DNA from: Sphingobacterium psychroaquaticum
GTDB taxonomy: Bacteria > Bacteroidota > Bacteroidia > Sphingobacteriales > Sphingobacteriaceae
Direction: 5' to 3'
DNA length: 64,000 nucleotides
Assembly: GCF_900177625.1 (NCBI RefSeq)
Contig: NZ_FXAU01000009.1
Coordinates: 62,001-126,000, forward strand
The position numbers and the translations under genes are program-made. Each line of letters starts with the position of its first letter. Within the stretch, counting starts at the first letter, position 1. The notes under the pieces were generated by a model. The model was not told the origin of the DNA. It saw only the letters and a program-made list of their open reading frames with translations, and searched no databases. Positions 26,850 to 35,372 of this stretch are shown here, in pieces.

Positions 26850-27845
26850 TTACTTTACTAGGATTTGATTGTTTTCGAGGACCACCTTCTGTTGGGAGAC
26901 GAGGCTCAGCATGTTTAACACCTCATCGAGCATAGCCTTCGGATGTATCTTACCACTATAACGATGGGTTGATGCAGGAGGCGGAGCTACCGATACATTG
27001 TACCAACGTGATACTTTATCTAAGATTTCTGGAAGACTTTCGTTTTCAAAAGCAAAGATCTGTTCTCTCCACAGGAGGTTATTTTCGTGAAGATTGCTTT
27101 TAATCAGTTTTCCTTTTTCTACTTCAGCCGCTTCTCCGGGAGTCAGCACAATGCTTTGGTGTTGTTTATCGGTAATACGGACACTTCCTTCTACCAGTGA
27201 CAACACTTCTTTTTGATTTGCATAAGACTTAAGATTAAATTTAGTTCCCAAAACGGTCACCGTTTGCTGTGCGGTATGAATCACAAAAGGTCGATTTGGA
27301 TCTTTACTAACTTCAAAATAAGCTTCACCATTTAAGTGCACATAACGTTGCTTTCCATCGAAGGTTATCTTTTCCAAAACCGACCCGGCATTAAGCCATA
27401 CCTGCGTACCGTCCTCGAGTACGAGCTGATACAACTTGGCTTTTGGGGTTTTGACCGATTTAATCTGTGCATTCACAATCTGAACGTCGGCAGGGTTGAC
27501 AGCTTGATGTAACGGCATATCCTTATCGATTGCCGTCCATTCCGGAGCAACAGTTACAATATCTGTTGTGGGCTTCTCTTGTAAATAAAGGTATCCCGTA
27601 ACAAAGCTGACGATCAGGATCGCTGCGGCCACACTATACTTAAAATAAGATATCCGTGGCTGCGCCTGTGGTTGATACACTTTTTCAAAAATACGTTGTT
27701 TGACCTTTTGTCGATCTTCATCAACAGTTGTCGTGTCGGAATCAAGGTTCGTATACCATTGATCGATCGTGTTTTTGTCTTCGGGGAGTGCTTGCCCCTC
27801 AAAGACGCGCTTAATCGCTCTGATTACTCTTTCGGTTAACTTCAT
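26850..27845 (-). CDS. FecR-family anti-sigma factor (locus 1)
   Basis: Single-pass inner-membrane regulator, 331 aa. The cytoplasmic N-terminal part (about 1-85) binds the ECF sigma factor. One transmembrane helix lies near 88-107 (SVAAAILIVSFVTGYLYL). The periplasmic FecR domain has the family blocks LVLEDGTQVWLNAGSVLEK, GEAYFEVSKDPNRPFVIHT, VTVLGTKFNLKSY and LVEGSVRI. A C-terminal STN-like segment, LPEILDKVSRWYNVSVAPPP, ends it. It lies between the ECF sigma gene (51 bp upstream) and susC (24 bp downstream). Confidence 0.92.
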   Translation of the reverse strand: MKLTERVIRAIKRVFEGQALPEDKNTIDQWYTNLDSDTTTVDEDRQKVKQRIFEKVYQPQAQPRISYFKYSVAAAILIVSFVTGYLYLQEKPTTDIVTVAPEWTAIDKDMPLHQAVNPADVQIVNAQIKSVKTPKAKLYQLVLEDGTQVWLNAGSVLEKITFDGKQRYVHLNGEAYFEVSKDPNRPFVIHTAQQTVTVLGTKFNLKSYANQKEVLSLVEGSVRITDKQHQSIVLTPGEAAEVEKGKLIKSNLHENNLLWREQIFAFENESLPEILDKVSRWYNVSVAPPPASTHRYSGKIHPKAMLDEVLNMLSLVSQQKVVLENNQILVK

Positions 27846-27896
27846 GTACTGGTTGTATATAGATATAGTACAACAAGTCGTCGTTAACGCACGGGA

Positions 27897-28457
27897 CTAG
27901 AAGAAAAAAAATAAAATAGTTCTAAAAAGATACTTGCGCAGCGTTTTCATGGCGAGCGAAAGCTGATTTTCAACGGTGCGCTTAGAAATATTCATCTTCT
28001 CGGCAATCTCTTCGTTAGAAAGGTGTTCCTGACGAGAGGATTTAAAAATGAGACGGCAGCGGTCCGGAAGTTGCTCCACCTGATCGAAAATATATTCTTG
28101 TAACATTTTCTCTTCCAGCGCATCCTCCACGGATAACTTATCAAAGTAATTGCCCTCGGGGTATTCCTCCACATATTGGATACGCTGATGTTTGTAAATC
28201 GCTCGGATAATGGCGAATTTTACCGCTTTAGCAAGATAAGCTTCAAGGTTTTCAATCTTAGTCGGGTCTTTATGGTGAAGCAGGCTCATAAAAACATCTT
28301 GAACACAGTCTTCCGCCATCGATAAATCATTACACTTGCGTAACGCTATACCCAATAACTTTTCCCAATAGCGATCGTAAATTTTTTGGAACGCATAATC
28401 TTGGACTTTTAGATGGGTTAAAAGTTCTCTTTCATTATATAACTGTCTTTCATTCAC
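27897..28457 (-). CDS. ECF sigma factor, FecI-like (locus 1)
   Basis: Extracytoplasmic-function sigma-70 factor, 186 aa, that should direct RNA polymerase to the downstream uptake genes when FecR relays a signal. Region 2 is visible as AFQKIYDRYWEKLLGIALRKCNDLSMAEDCVQDVFMSLL. Region 4 is QLPDRCRLIFKSSRQEHLSNEEIAEKMNISKRTVENQLSLAMKTLRKYL with its helix-turn-helix. The in-frame start is GTG at 28457. The ATG at 28453 is in another frame. A perfect -7 box at 28477-28484 leaves a leader of about 13 nt, which supports the GTG. The C-terminus is a run of phenylalanines. Confidence 0.9.
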   Translation of the reverse strand: MNERQLYNERELLTHLKVQDYAFQKIYDRYWEKLLGIALRKCNDLSMAEDCVQDVFMSLLHHKDPTKIENLEAYLAKAVKFAIIRAIYKHQRIQYVEEYPEGNYFDKLSVEDALEEKMLQEYIFDQVEQLPDRCRLIFKSSRQEHLSNEEIAEKMNISKRTVENQLSLAMKTLRKYLFRTILFFFF

Positions 28458-28476
28458 CTTAAAACTGACTCGAACA

Positions 28477-28484
28477 CAAATATA
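28477..28484 (-). promoter_or_regulatory. Putative -7 promoter box of the locus 1 sigma gene
   Basis: On the minus strand this reads TATATTTG, a perfect TAnnTTTG, about 20 bp before the GTG start. No TTTG at -33 spacing. It would make the sigma-fecR pair constitutively available from the housekeeping polymerase. Confidence 0.5.
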
Positions 28485-28640
28485 TTGGTTTTTTATATGA
28501 ACGGTATTATATTATCATTTTCTTAATATTTAACTTATTTATTTAGGATATATTTAATAAAAAATCTATAAACAAGAAAATCTAATCAAATTGCATTCTC
28601 AAATTTTTATGGAAACTTAGTTTTTCAGTAAGAACAATCC

Positions 28641-28680
28641 ACAAAAAAAAACTCCCCAAACAATTTCGCTTGGGGAGTTT
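28641..28680 (-). terminator. Intrinsic terminator closing uptake locus 2
   Basis: An 11-bp stem (AAACTCCCCAA with its complement) around a 10-nt loop. On the minus strand it is followed by nine or more T. It lies 24 bp after the stop of the TlpA-like gene and separates locus 2 from the locus 1 sigma gene. Confidence 0.85.
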
Positions 28681-28703
28681 TATATGCATAAAATGAAAAT
28701 AAA

Positions 28704-29855
28704 CTATAATATCTTTTTCAGTAAATTGCTCAACGCATCACCATGGAGGTTTTTGGCGACAATCTTCCCTTGCGGATCGATTAGGATATTCTGTGGAATA
28801 GCCTGAATACCATAGATCCCTGCCACTTCATTTTTCCAACCCGTTAAATCGCTGACATGGTGCCAAGGCAAACCATCCTTTTCAATCGCTTTAAGCCAGT
28901 CTTCTTTCTTTCCGGGACGATCCAACGACAAACCCAATATCGTAAACTTCTTGTCCTTAAAAGCATCATAAGCTTTAACCAAATTAGGATTATCAGCGCG
29001 ACACGGGCCACACCAAGAGGCCCAAAAATCCAACAACACATACTGCCCTCTGAAATCCGATAGTTTGACTGGCTTACCATCGATATCCGGCTGCGTAAAA
29101 TCCGGTGCTTCCTGACCAATCGCCAAACGCTTGGCAATATCCAATGCCTTGGCCAGCTCCTTACCTTCTTTCAACGACTTTAAACGAGGATCCAGCCCAT
29201 CAAAAAGAGGCTCCACACGTGCAACATCGATACTATAACCCGCCAAGTCTTTCAAGGCCAATAAACTAAAATAGGACTTCGGATTTGCGCGTAGATATTC
29301 CGCTTTCGCTTTATCCTTTTTTTCCTCCAACGCGCGAATTTGCTGCATCACCCCTTTTAACTCCTCTTGTCCGGCTTCTTTCTGTTGATACAACGCCGAA
29401 CGCTGCTTATTCAAGGCATCCAACGGCTGGTCATAGGCCTTCATAAAAGTCGCATAATGCGCAAAAGCCGCCTGCATGGCACTCCCTTTTATAGAAGCTT
29501 CTGCCATACGATCTGTAAACTTAACGGTTGTTTCCCCTTTATCAACATATAAATCCACCTTGTCCCATTGGCGAACACGATTCCGATTAAAGAAAGAATA
29601 CCCATCCGGAGAATAGTATAGATTCACCATCGTTGGTACCGAGACCGTCCCCTTATACAGACCTTTCTTACCGTTTAAAAGGATCGAATCTAACACCAAC
29701 TGGTTATCCTTGAAATAACGAACAAACACTTTTGCGTCTTTATTAATTGCTTTTTGCGATACAACCTGAATCTGAAACGGTTGCTCTTCTTGTGCCTGCA
29801 GCGCACCGAAGGTTAAGCTTGCTAGAGCAAGCACTATAGTTTGCTTGATGGTCAT
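28704..29855 (-). CDS. TlpA-like thioredoxin-fold protein with N-terminal DUF4369-like domain
   Basis: Periplasmic thiol-disulfide oxidoreductase of the TlpA/ResA type, 383 aa from the chosen start. It has a signal peptide ending at GALQAQ. An N-terminal beta domain (FQIQVVSQKAINKDAKVFVRYF...) resembles DUF4369. A charged helical linker rich in Lys/Glu/Gln follows (residues about 130-190). The C-terminal redoxin domain carries WASWCGPC, preceded by FRGQYVLLDF and followed by the cis-proline block AIPQNILIDPQGKI. The start at 29855 lies 1 base from the upstream stop. An upstream ATG (29888) would put 11 residues before the signal peptide. It is the last gene of locus 2. Confidence 0.88.
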   Translation of the reverse strand: MTIKQTIVLALASLTFGALQAQEEQPFQIQVVSQKAINKDAKVFVRYFKDNQLVLDSILLNGKKGLYKGTVSVPTMVNLYYSPDGYSFFNRNRVRQWDKVDLYVDKGETTVKFTDRMAEASIKGSAMQAAFAHYATFMKAYDQPLDALNKQRSALYQQKEAGQEELKGVMQQIRALEEKKDKAKAEYLRANPKSYFSLLALKDLAGYSIDVARVEPLFDGLDPRLKSLKEGKELAKALDIAKRLAIGQEAPDFTQPDIDGKPVKLSDFRGQYVLLDFWASWCGPCRADNPNLVKAYDAFKDKKFTILGLSLDRPGKKEDWLKAIEKDGLPWHHVSDLTGWKNEVAGIYGIQAIPQNILIDPQGKIVAKNLHGDALSNLLKKIL

Positions 29856-29856
29856 A

Positions 29857-31059
29857 CTAAATATTCTTTGCCCTTTCGAGTAATGCATCGGCTAGTTTAA
29901 TAATTTTGGACGTCTCATTTTCTGCTAATGCACGCGCTGCCTGTGCCGCTTTTACGGCCTCTTTCTTTTTCTTGAGTAAGATACAGACATCGGCAAATGT
30001 GCCTTGGTTGGAATACGAGTTTTCATCCAGTTGCACCGCCTGTTTGGCGAGTTCATAACATTGATTCAAGAGCTCCTTAGAAGGTTCTTTATCTTTTCCA
30101 TACTTACCCGAGTTTCGGCGCGCAATAAAGCTTAACTTTTCCGCCTGATCTTTCAGAATCCCTTTGCGTAGCTTATTGGTCAGCTGCACAAATTCCTTAT
30201 CCGTACCATGTTCTGATACCCATTCCACGCGATACATAGCACCATCCACCTTGTTGTCTATATCATCACTTCCTTCAAAATACGCCAAACCTTTTTCAAA
30301 CTCCGCGACATCTTTGTTCCGGATATAGCCGTACATCGCATAACGCAACAAATGTTGCTCTTTCGCTAAGAACTCATCTTGCGGCACAGTGGATTTAAAA
30401 TAAGCCTTATTCGCCAAAAAGAACTTGCCGTACTTATCATTTCCATTCTGTCCCAGTTGCTTTATCGCCTGCCATCCAGTTGGCGTTTTCAGGAAATTAT
30501 CGTCAGCCAACTTATCTAATGCCTGACGCGCCGCCTGCTCTTGCTTTGGATCCACACTATTCATCACCGCAATATAACGCAGTAAAAAAGCGGGGTCATG
30601 CTCTCCTGCAGCAAAACGTGCTTGCAACACAGGAATATGAAATTCCTTATTTGTCGCTTGCTGACCTTCCTTCAAAAAAGCCTGTACCTCCATCCGAGAT
30701 TGCGTACGATAAACTAAGGTTCCTTCTGCATCTAAAAACAAATACGTGGGAAAGCTGCGAATACCATATTTTTTGGCCAAATCAATACCTTCTCCGACCT
30801 CACAATCATACTTCGTATTGATAAAATTAGTGTTGTAAAAATCGGCTACTTCCTTTTGATTAAACACGTTTCCTTCCATCCATTTGCAGGGAGCGCACCA
30901 AGAGGTGTATCCATCCAAAAAGATAAGTTTTCCCGTTTCCTTAGCCTGCTTTTTAGCTTCCTCAAAACTGATTTTTTGAAAAGAGATATGAGCAGGAGCT
31001 TGTGCTCGCAGGGACACAATCCCTGCAAGCATAAACATTGTTATTATAATTTTCTTCAT
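29857..31059 (-). CDS. Exported thioredoxin-family protein
   Basis: 400-aa protein with a signal peptide (cleavage near residue 20, SLRAQA) and an N-terminal thioredoxin fold. The active site WCAPC has C55 and C58, followed by the cis-proline block RSFPTYLFLDAEG. The region after about residue 140 is helical and TPR-like, ending in ELAKQAVQLDENSYSNQGTFADVCILLKKKKEAVKAAQAA. It should act as a periplasmic disulfide reductase or isomerase, perhaps on substrates or components of locus 2. It is followed after 1 base by a second thioredoxin-fold gene, and preceded by the esterase gene with a 37-bp gap. Confidence 0.87.
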   Translation of the reverse strand: MKKIIITMFMLAGIVSLRAQAPAHISFQKISFEEAKKQAKETGKLIFLDGYTSWCAPCKWMEGNVFNQKEVADFYNTNFINTKYDCEVGEGIDLAKKYGIRSFPTYLFLDAEGTLVYRTQSRMEVQAFLKEGQQATNKEFHIPVLQARFAAGEHDPAFLLRYIAVMNSVDPKQEQAARQALDKLADDNFLKTPTGWQAIKQLGQNGNDKYGKFFLANKAYFKSTVPQDEFLAKEQHLLRYAMYGYIRNKDVAEFEKGLAYFEGSDDIDNKVDGAMYRVEWVSEHGTDKEFVQLTNKLRKGILKDQAEKLSFIARRNSGKYGKDKEPSKELLNQCYELAKQAVQLDENSYSNQGTFADVCILLKKKKEAVKAAQAARALAENETSKIIKLADALLERAKNI

Positions 31060-31096
31060 GTTGTTTTACGTAAAAAAACGTGTTAAATATTTTGTA

Positions 31097-32896
31097 CTAC
31101 TTTTTGCTCACCTTCTTCACCGGCCGCGTTGCAATAGCTGCTGCGGTATTGTCGGTCGCATTCGCATTCACCGCATAATAGCCATGTAAACTAGCGCTGG
31201 TATTAAAATCAAAGGTGTAAAACTGTTTCGCCTTGGCGCCTTGCACCGTGGTAGACGACAGGTAATACGAACCTGTTGAAGAGGTAACCTCTAAGGCTGT
31301 ACCATTGATCTTTAACGCGTTATTTACAACGGCTAGATTCGCATCCAAAGCCTTAAGCTCGTCCACTGCTGGTAAATACCAACCTAATGTATTTCCCGGT
31401 GTTGTCAGGTATTCGTACGCATAAACAAAAGCACTCTTAGCCGAGGTTAGCTTCACCGACTGCGTATTGTTACGCTCGATTAAGGCAAGCGTATTGTTAT
31501 ACCCATCCGTGTAACTTGGCGTAAGGAAAGCAGCACCTACCGAACCAAACGGCCGCGTTACATGTGTCAACGCGATAATCTTTGCTTCCTTAATATTGGA
31601 TGGGTTTACCCAGAACACGACGCCCGTCGGTTGATACTGCGCGTCATATACCAAATCTCCGACTTCGTAAAAACTCTTAGGTGCTGCCAACGAATACGGC
31701 AGTGAAATTTCCGCTGTAGAGCCATTGCCACTAACCCGTAATTTAATCTCCCCTTTTCTATTTAGCGTCGTCGCGGCAAAGAAATCCGTTGGCGCCTTAA
31801 CTTTCAAGGTATTATTTGCATACGTTACCGTCCAATCCGACGGTGCTGATACAACACTCACCGTAGCTCCCGCTGCATACCGAATCTCTGAAGTAAAGGA
31901 TTGTCCCTCCACTGCGTCGAACCGCTTGAGCTCGGAGGAAATATAAATCCCCGAAGAGCCCACATTTTTAGGGTGACTATTCATAAACTCCCACATCAGT
32001 GGCATAATATAGTACCAACTCACGCCATGCCCTTCATCTTCCACCATAAACAACTCGATATCAGCCTTCCCTCCACTCCATCTCTTCGTCATATAGGGTT
32101 TATAATTATCAATCTGTAACGTATCACTATCCACCGCATCAGCCGGGAAATAACCCGCTACTTTATTCGCCCAAGCATTGATATTACTAACCACGGCCGA
32201 AGCAATAACGATATCGTCTTTCTTACCATTAAAGGCACGAATAGGCACAACTCGATTAGGCATTACGGCATTATCTGAAAGCTTCATCTGCCCAGAGACA
32301 GGCACGGCGGCGGCAAAAACATCCGAACGGTAGAATGCCAATACGTAAGAGAAAATGGCACCGCTGGAGTGGCCGGAAGTATAAATACGATTTACATCGA
32401 TTAGTGGCGTTTGCTTTTTGAAGAAATCAATCATCGCATCGACAAACGGAAAATGATATTCCGAATTCTGCCAGTTTACAGCCGCTCCTGTATCTTCCCC
32501 CGCGGGAATAGCAATAATACAATTCTGCTTAATAGCGAGCTGCAACAAAGGTTGCGACATGGATACCCCTGCAATAGGATCTACCCCGGGACCATAGCTT
32601 CCGTGAAAGTCGAAAATCAACGAAATAGGCTTGCTCTTATCGATAGAAACAGGCATAAAATACTTAAACCTACGCTTAGAAACTTTGCCCTCGTGCTCTA
32701 CATCTAAGGTGACCAAGTTTATCCCCGGCAGCAATGTTCCTTCTGTTCCACCTGGCCCCGTACCGTCTGTATTATAATTATCTATATCGACCTGCTTTTT
32801 GTCCTGCGCCATGTATACACTTGCATCTTTGACACAGGCGGTAAAAGTTAACAGGGATAGTAGTAAGAGTGAAATATATATTTTCATGGTCTTCAT
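31097..32896 (-). CDS. Lipoprotein esterase (LpqC/depolymerase-like) with additional C-terminal domains
   Basis: 599-aa lipoprotein with lipobox FTAC (Cys21). Residues about 60-300 form an alpha/beta-hydrolase of the polyhydroxybutyrate-depolymerase/LpqC esterase type: SLIFDFHGSYG near the oxyanion region, the nucleophile elbow SGHSSGA, and EGHGVSW as the histidine end. A beta-sandwich domain (about 320-415) and a C-terminal DUF1566-like domain follow, with GWYLPAVDELKAL and YYLSSTTVQ. The substrate is unknown; ester-linked peptides or polyesters are possible. It lies 4 bp after the PKD-like lipoprotein gene. A second ATG at codon 4 is possible. Confidence 0.8.
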   Translation of the reverse strand: MKTMKIYISLLLLSLLTFTACVKDASVYMAQDKKQVDIDNYNTDGTGPGGTEGTLLPGINLVTLDVEHEGKVSKRRFKYFMPVSIDKSKPISLIFDFHGSYGPGVDPIAGVSMSQPLLQLAIKQNCIIAIPAGEDTGAAVNWQNSEYHFPFVDAMIDFFKKQTPLIDVNRIYTSGHSSGAIFSYVLAFYRSDVFAAAVPVSGQMKLSDNAVMPNRVVPIRAFNGKKDDIVIASAVVSNINAWANKVAGYFPADAVDSDTLQIDNYKPYMTKRWSGGKADIELFMVEDEGHGVSWYYIMPLMWEFMNSHPKNVGSSGIYISSELKRFDAVEGQSFTSEIRYAAGATVSVVSAPSDWTVTYANNTLKVKAPTDFFAATTLNRKGEIKLRVSGNGSTAEISLPYSLAAPKSFYEVGDLVYDAQYQPTGVVFWVNPSNIKEAKIIALTHVTRPFGSVGAAFLTPSYTDGYNNTLALIERNNTQSVKLTSAKSAFVYAYEYLTTPGNTLGWYLPAVDELKALDANLAVVNNALKINGTALEVTSSTGSYYLSSTTVQGAKAKQFYTFDFNTSASLHGYYAVNANATDNTAAAIATRPVKKVSKK

Positions 32897-32900
32897 CTTT

Positions 32901-34568
32901 TTAAATATTATCCAATTCTGTTACGCCACCGTTCGACTTGCCATCGCGCCAGTGTGTTTGGTACTTGATTTTCACATCTACAGGAATCCCCGAGACCCCT
33001 TCATACTTCTTCTTTAACACCAAGTTCAGACTGGTTTTATCTAAGTTAAACAGTAAGATATCGCCTTTATTCTCTTCGCCGCTTCCCTCTTTATCACTGC
33101 CGTAGCGGGATACGCCCAGGATCAATGTCTTCTCCGAGCGAGATACCGTCATGCTCGTGATAACCGCATCTTCCGAATACCCCAAGGAAGTAAGCGAAAG
33201 GCTGGCATGTGCCTCGCTTGGCACCACGTTGGATGTCACGTCCAGGATATTGTACTTGTACAGTTTGTTCCCCGCAGTGAAAAACACATAAGGTGAGGTT
33301 TTCATGGTGTAGAACTTACTTTGACCATTGGTCACACCTCCACTAACCTCACCCACCAGACTGTATTTATTAACATTTTTACCCAATAGCAAAAACCGCA
33401 ACACATTTGTTGACGCTTTCAGCACCGCGAAAGATGATCCCGACTGGCTGGTATGCGAACCGTAATACAGCTCGTGTCCCGGAAACGCCTTTACATCTGT
33501 GACAGGAATATTGTAACTGGTTCCGGAGGATGAATAAGCAAAGCGTCCCACTGTGCGGTCGAACACCATAAAATTCCCTAAATTATAACCATGCTGAAAG
33601 AGCGTTCCGTCGGGTGTTGGCGTCATCATATCGTAATAGCCGAAAGGGGAGAAATAATTGTTCTCACCATACACGCTCTTGCGGTTGTATACAAACGTAG
33701 GTGTCCAAATAGCTGGTGCCAACGATGCATGATACAATGCTCCACCCGAAATAAGATTGAACTGTATTGTTTGGTGGAAGTTACTACCGTAAGGATTGTT
33801 CCGCCACATGGATACCGCTTGCGCCATAAACTCCGGTTTATAACCGGTAATATCCGCTGCCGGGTACGAGGCGTTACGCGTAAAGGCTTCTCCATCCAGA
33901 TAAGGTACCGCGTTGGGTTCCAAGCTTCCTTTATCAAGCAAAGCGACCTGATTATCGACCAAAACAAGGACTCTACCAAACCGGTTGGCAAAAGGAGCGT
34001 TGCTGGCAAGCGCTGCATCAGAAGTAGGTTCCACCAACAGGAAATCGAGTTGTTGCGGGTTCACGCCCAGTGGCGCCCCAAAACGAGATTCGTAGTAGTT
34101 GACAGCCCAGTTAGCCGGTTTATCCAACCGCAGGTAAGAAAGCTCTGCTTTTCCACGGGATTTACTCAACACCATAATTAAATTACCGGCCGTCGAGGAA
34201 GACACGTTCAGGTCAAAGCGGAAATACTTTTTAACGCCGGTCTCCTTATCTTGCACGACAAAACGCGATATCTTATTCCCCGGTAATAAACCTACCTTGA
34301 TTTTCAGGTTCAAACTTGTCGATACAATGGTACTCGCGATATCCCACGCATAGCTGAACTTCGTGGTGTCACTATACATAGTACCGACCAACTTAGGCGT
34401 TATCTTTAAACTGTCGTCCATATCGACAGCATATTGTCTATCGATACCTTCAATGGTTAATTCATTGATTTCACGATAATCCTCAGGCCCTGTTCCGAGG
34501 TCTTTATAGCATCCGCTTAAGGTCCCGATACTGGCTAAGATTAGCGCGATTTTATTATAAAATTTCAT
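32901..34568 (-). CDS. PKD-like family lipoprotein of the SusC/D locus
   Basis: 555-aa lipoprotein with lipobox TLSGC (Cys20). The N-terminus, CYKDLGTGPEDYREINELTIEGIDRQYAVDMDDSLKITPKL, is the characteristic opening of the Bacteroidota PKD-like family proteins found beside susC/susD genes. It is followed by a long beta-rich region that resembles a propeller (SRGKAELSYLRLD, FVYNRKSVYGENNYF, DGTLFQHGYNLGNFMVFD). No catalytic motif is seen. It probably binds part of the ligand at the cell surface. It is 21 bp downstream of the DUF4843 gene and 4 bp upstream of the esterase gene. Confidence 0.82.
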   Translation of the reverse strand: MKFYNKIALILASIGTLSGCYKDLGTGPEDYREINELTIEGIDRQYAVDMDDSLKITPKLVGTMYSDTTKFSYAWDIASTIVSTSLNLKIKVGLLPGNKISRFVVQDKETGVKKYFRFDLNVSSSTAGNLIMVLSKSRGKAELSYLRLDKPANWAVNYYESRFGAPLGVNPQQLDFLLVEPTSDAALASNAPFANRFGRVLVLVDNQVALLDKGSLEPNAVPYLDGEAFTRNASYPAADITGYKPEFMAQAVSMWRNNPYGSNFHQTIQFNLISGGALYHASLAPAIWTPTFVYNRKSVYGENNYFSPFGYYDMMTPTPDGTLFQHGYNLGNFMVFDRTVGRFAYSSSGTSYNIPVTDVKAFPGHELYYGSHTSQSGSSFAVLKASTNVLRFLLLGKNVNKYSLVGEVSGGVTNGQSKFYTMKTSPYVFFTAGNKLYKYNILDVTSNVVPSEAHASLSLTSLGYSEDAVITSMTVSRSEKTLILGVSRYGSDKEGSGEENKGDILLFNLDKTSLNLVLKKKYEGVSGIPVDVKIKYQTHWRDGKSNGGVTELDNI

Positions 34569-34589
34569 AATACGTATACGCTTTAATAA

Positions 34590-35360
34590 TTAGTTTTGAA
34601 CCTCAATTCGGTCCATATAAATCCGTCCTCCCGTCTCCTCATCAAAAGTAGGCACGCCATTTAGGTACCTGGATAGTCCGTCAAAATACGCACGTCCTTC
34701 ATTGTTAAAATCGAAAATGCAACGGAGTGGGTCTGCAAACTTAGGGTTGAAAGAAATTAAGATCTTCCATTTTTTGGGGTGGTAAAACCGCAGGTTACTG
34801 CGCAACGGATCTTTCCACCAGACCGGTTCAGATAAGTAATTGTTAATGTATAGGTATGTTCTCGTTCCGTTTTTCATTCCCAGATTAAAATCCGAGCTGG
34901 TCTCCATATCGAGCGCTATCCTGCGGTTTTCAGGGTTGGTAAAGCTGGTGCTTAGATTCGAGCGTAAAACCACAATCTTAAGCGTATCCTTATGCCTACC
35001 CGCCCGGAAAGTCTGTGTCGCAGAAAATGGTTCAAAATGTACACCCTCCACGGCAGTCGTCGAATCGGCACCGATACGTACTGTATAGGTACGATCTTTA
35101 TCCGAAGCGGACCCTAAGTACTCGACCACCACGCGAGCCGTATCTTTTACCACCGCATCGGCGGCCATCCCAAAAGAGAAAGTGGTCCGGTCAAAATACG
35201 TCCGTGTAATCACCCGGTTACTCCCTGTATCTTCCTTGAAGTATTTAAATTGGATTCGTGCTTTTTCTGTATACAGATTGTCTATCGATTGGTCGCAAGA
35301 GGAGAAGTACACCAATGCAACAAAAAAAGATAGCACGATTAATATATATCTACGTTTCAT
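34590..35360 (-). CDS. DUF4843-family lipoprotein
   Basis: 256-aa lipoprotein, lipobox YFSSC (Cys22). It begins DQSIDNLYTEKARIQFKYFKE and continues RTTFSFGMAADAVVKDTARVVVEYLGSASDKDRTYTVRIGADSTTAVEGVHFEP. I recognise this pattern as DUF4843, a family usually encoded right after susD. The C-terminal block KKWKILISFNPKFADP adds a second small domain. It is presumed to join the surface receptor complex; no enzymatic role is indicated. It lies 12 bp after the susD stop. Confidence 0.8.
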   Translation of the reverse strand: MKRRYILIVLSFFVALVYFSSCDQSIDNLYTEKARIQFKYFKEDTGSNRVITRTYFDRTTFSFGMAADAVVKDTARVVVEYLGSASDKDRTYTVRIGADSTTAVEGVHFEPFSATQTFRAGRHKDTLKIVVLRSNLSTSFTNPENRRIALDMETSSDFNLGMKNGTRTYLYINNYLSEPVWWKDPLRSNLRFYHPKKWKILISFNPKFADPLRCIFDFNNEGRAYFDGLSRYLNGVPTFDEETGGRIYMDRIEVQN

Positions 35361-35372
35361 TTCTGTTCTTTT

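Noticed and set aside
33591..34181. 196-codon plus-strand frame over the PKD-like lipoprotein gene
   Set aside because: Antisense shadow of a well-supported lipoprotein gene, with no recognisable domain.
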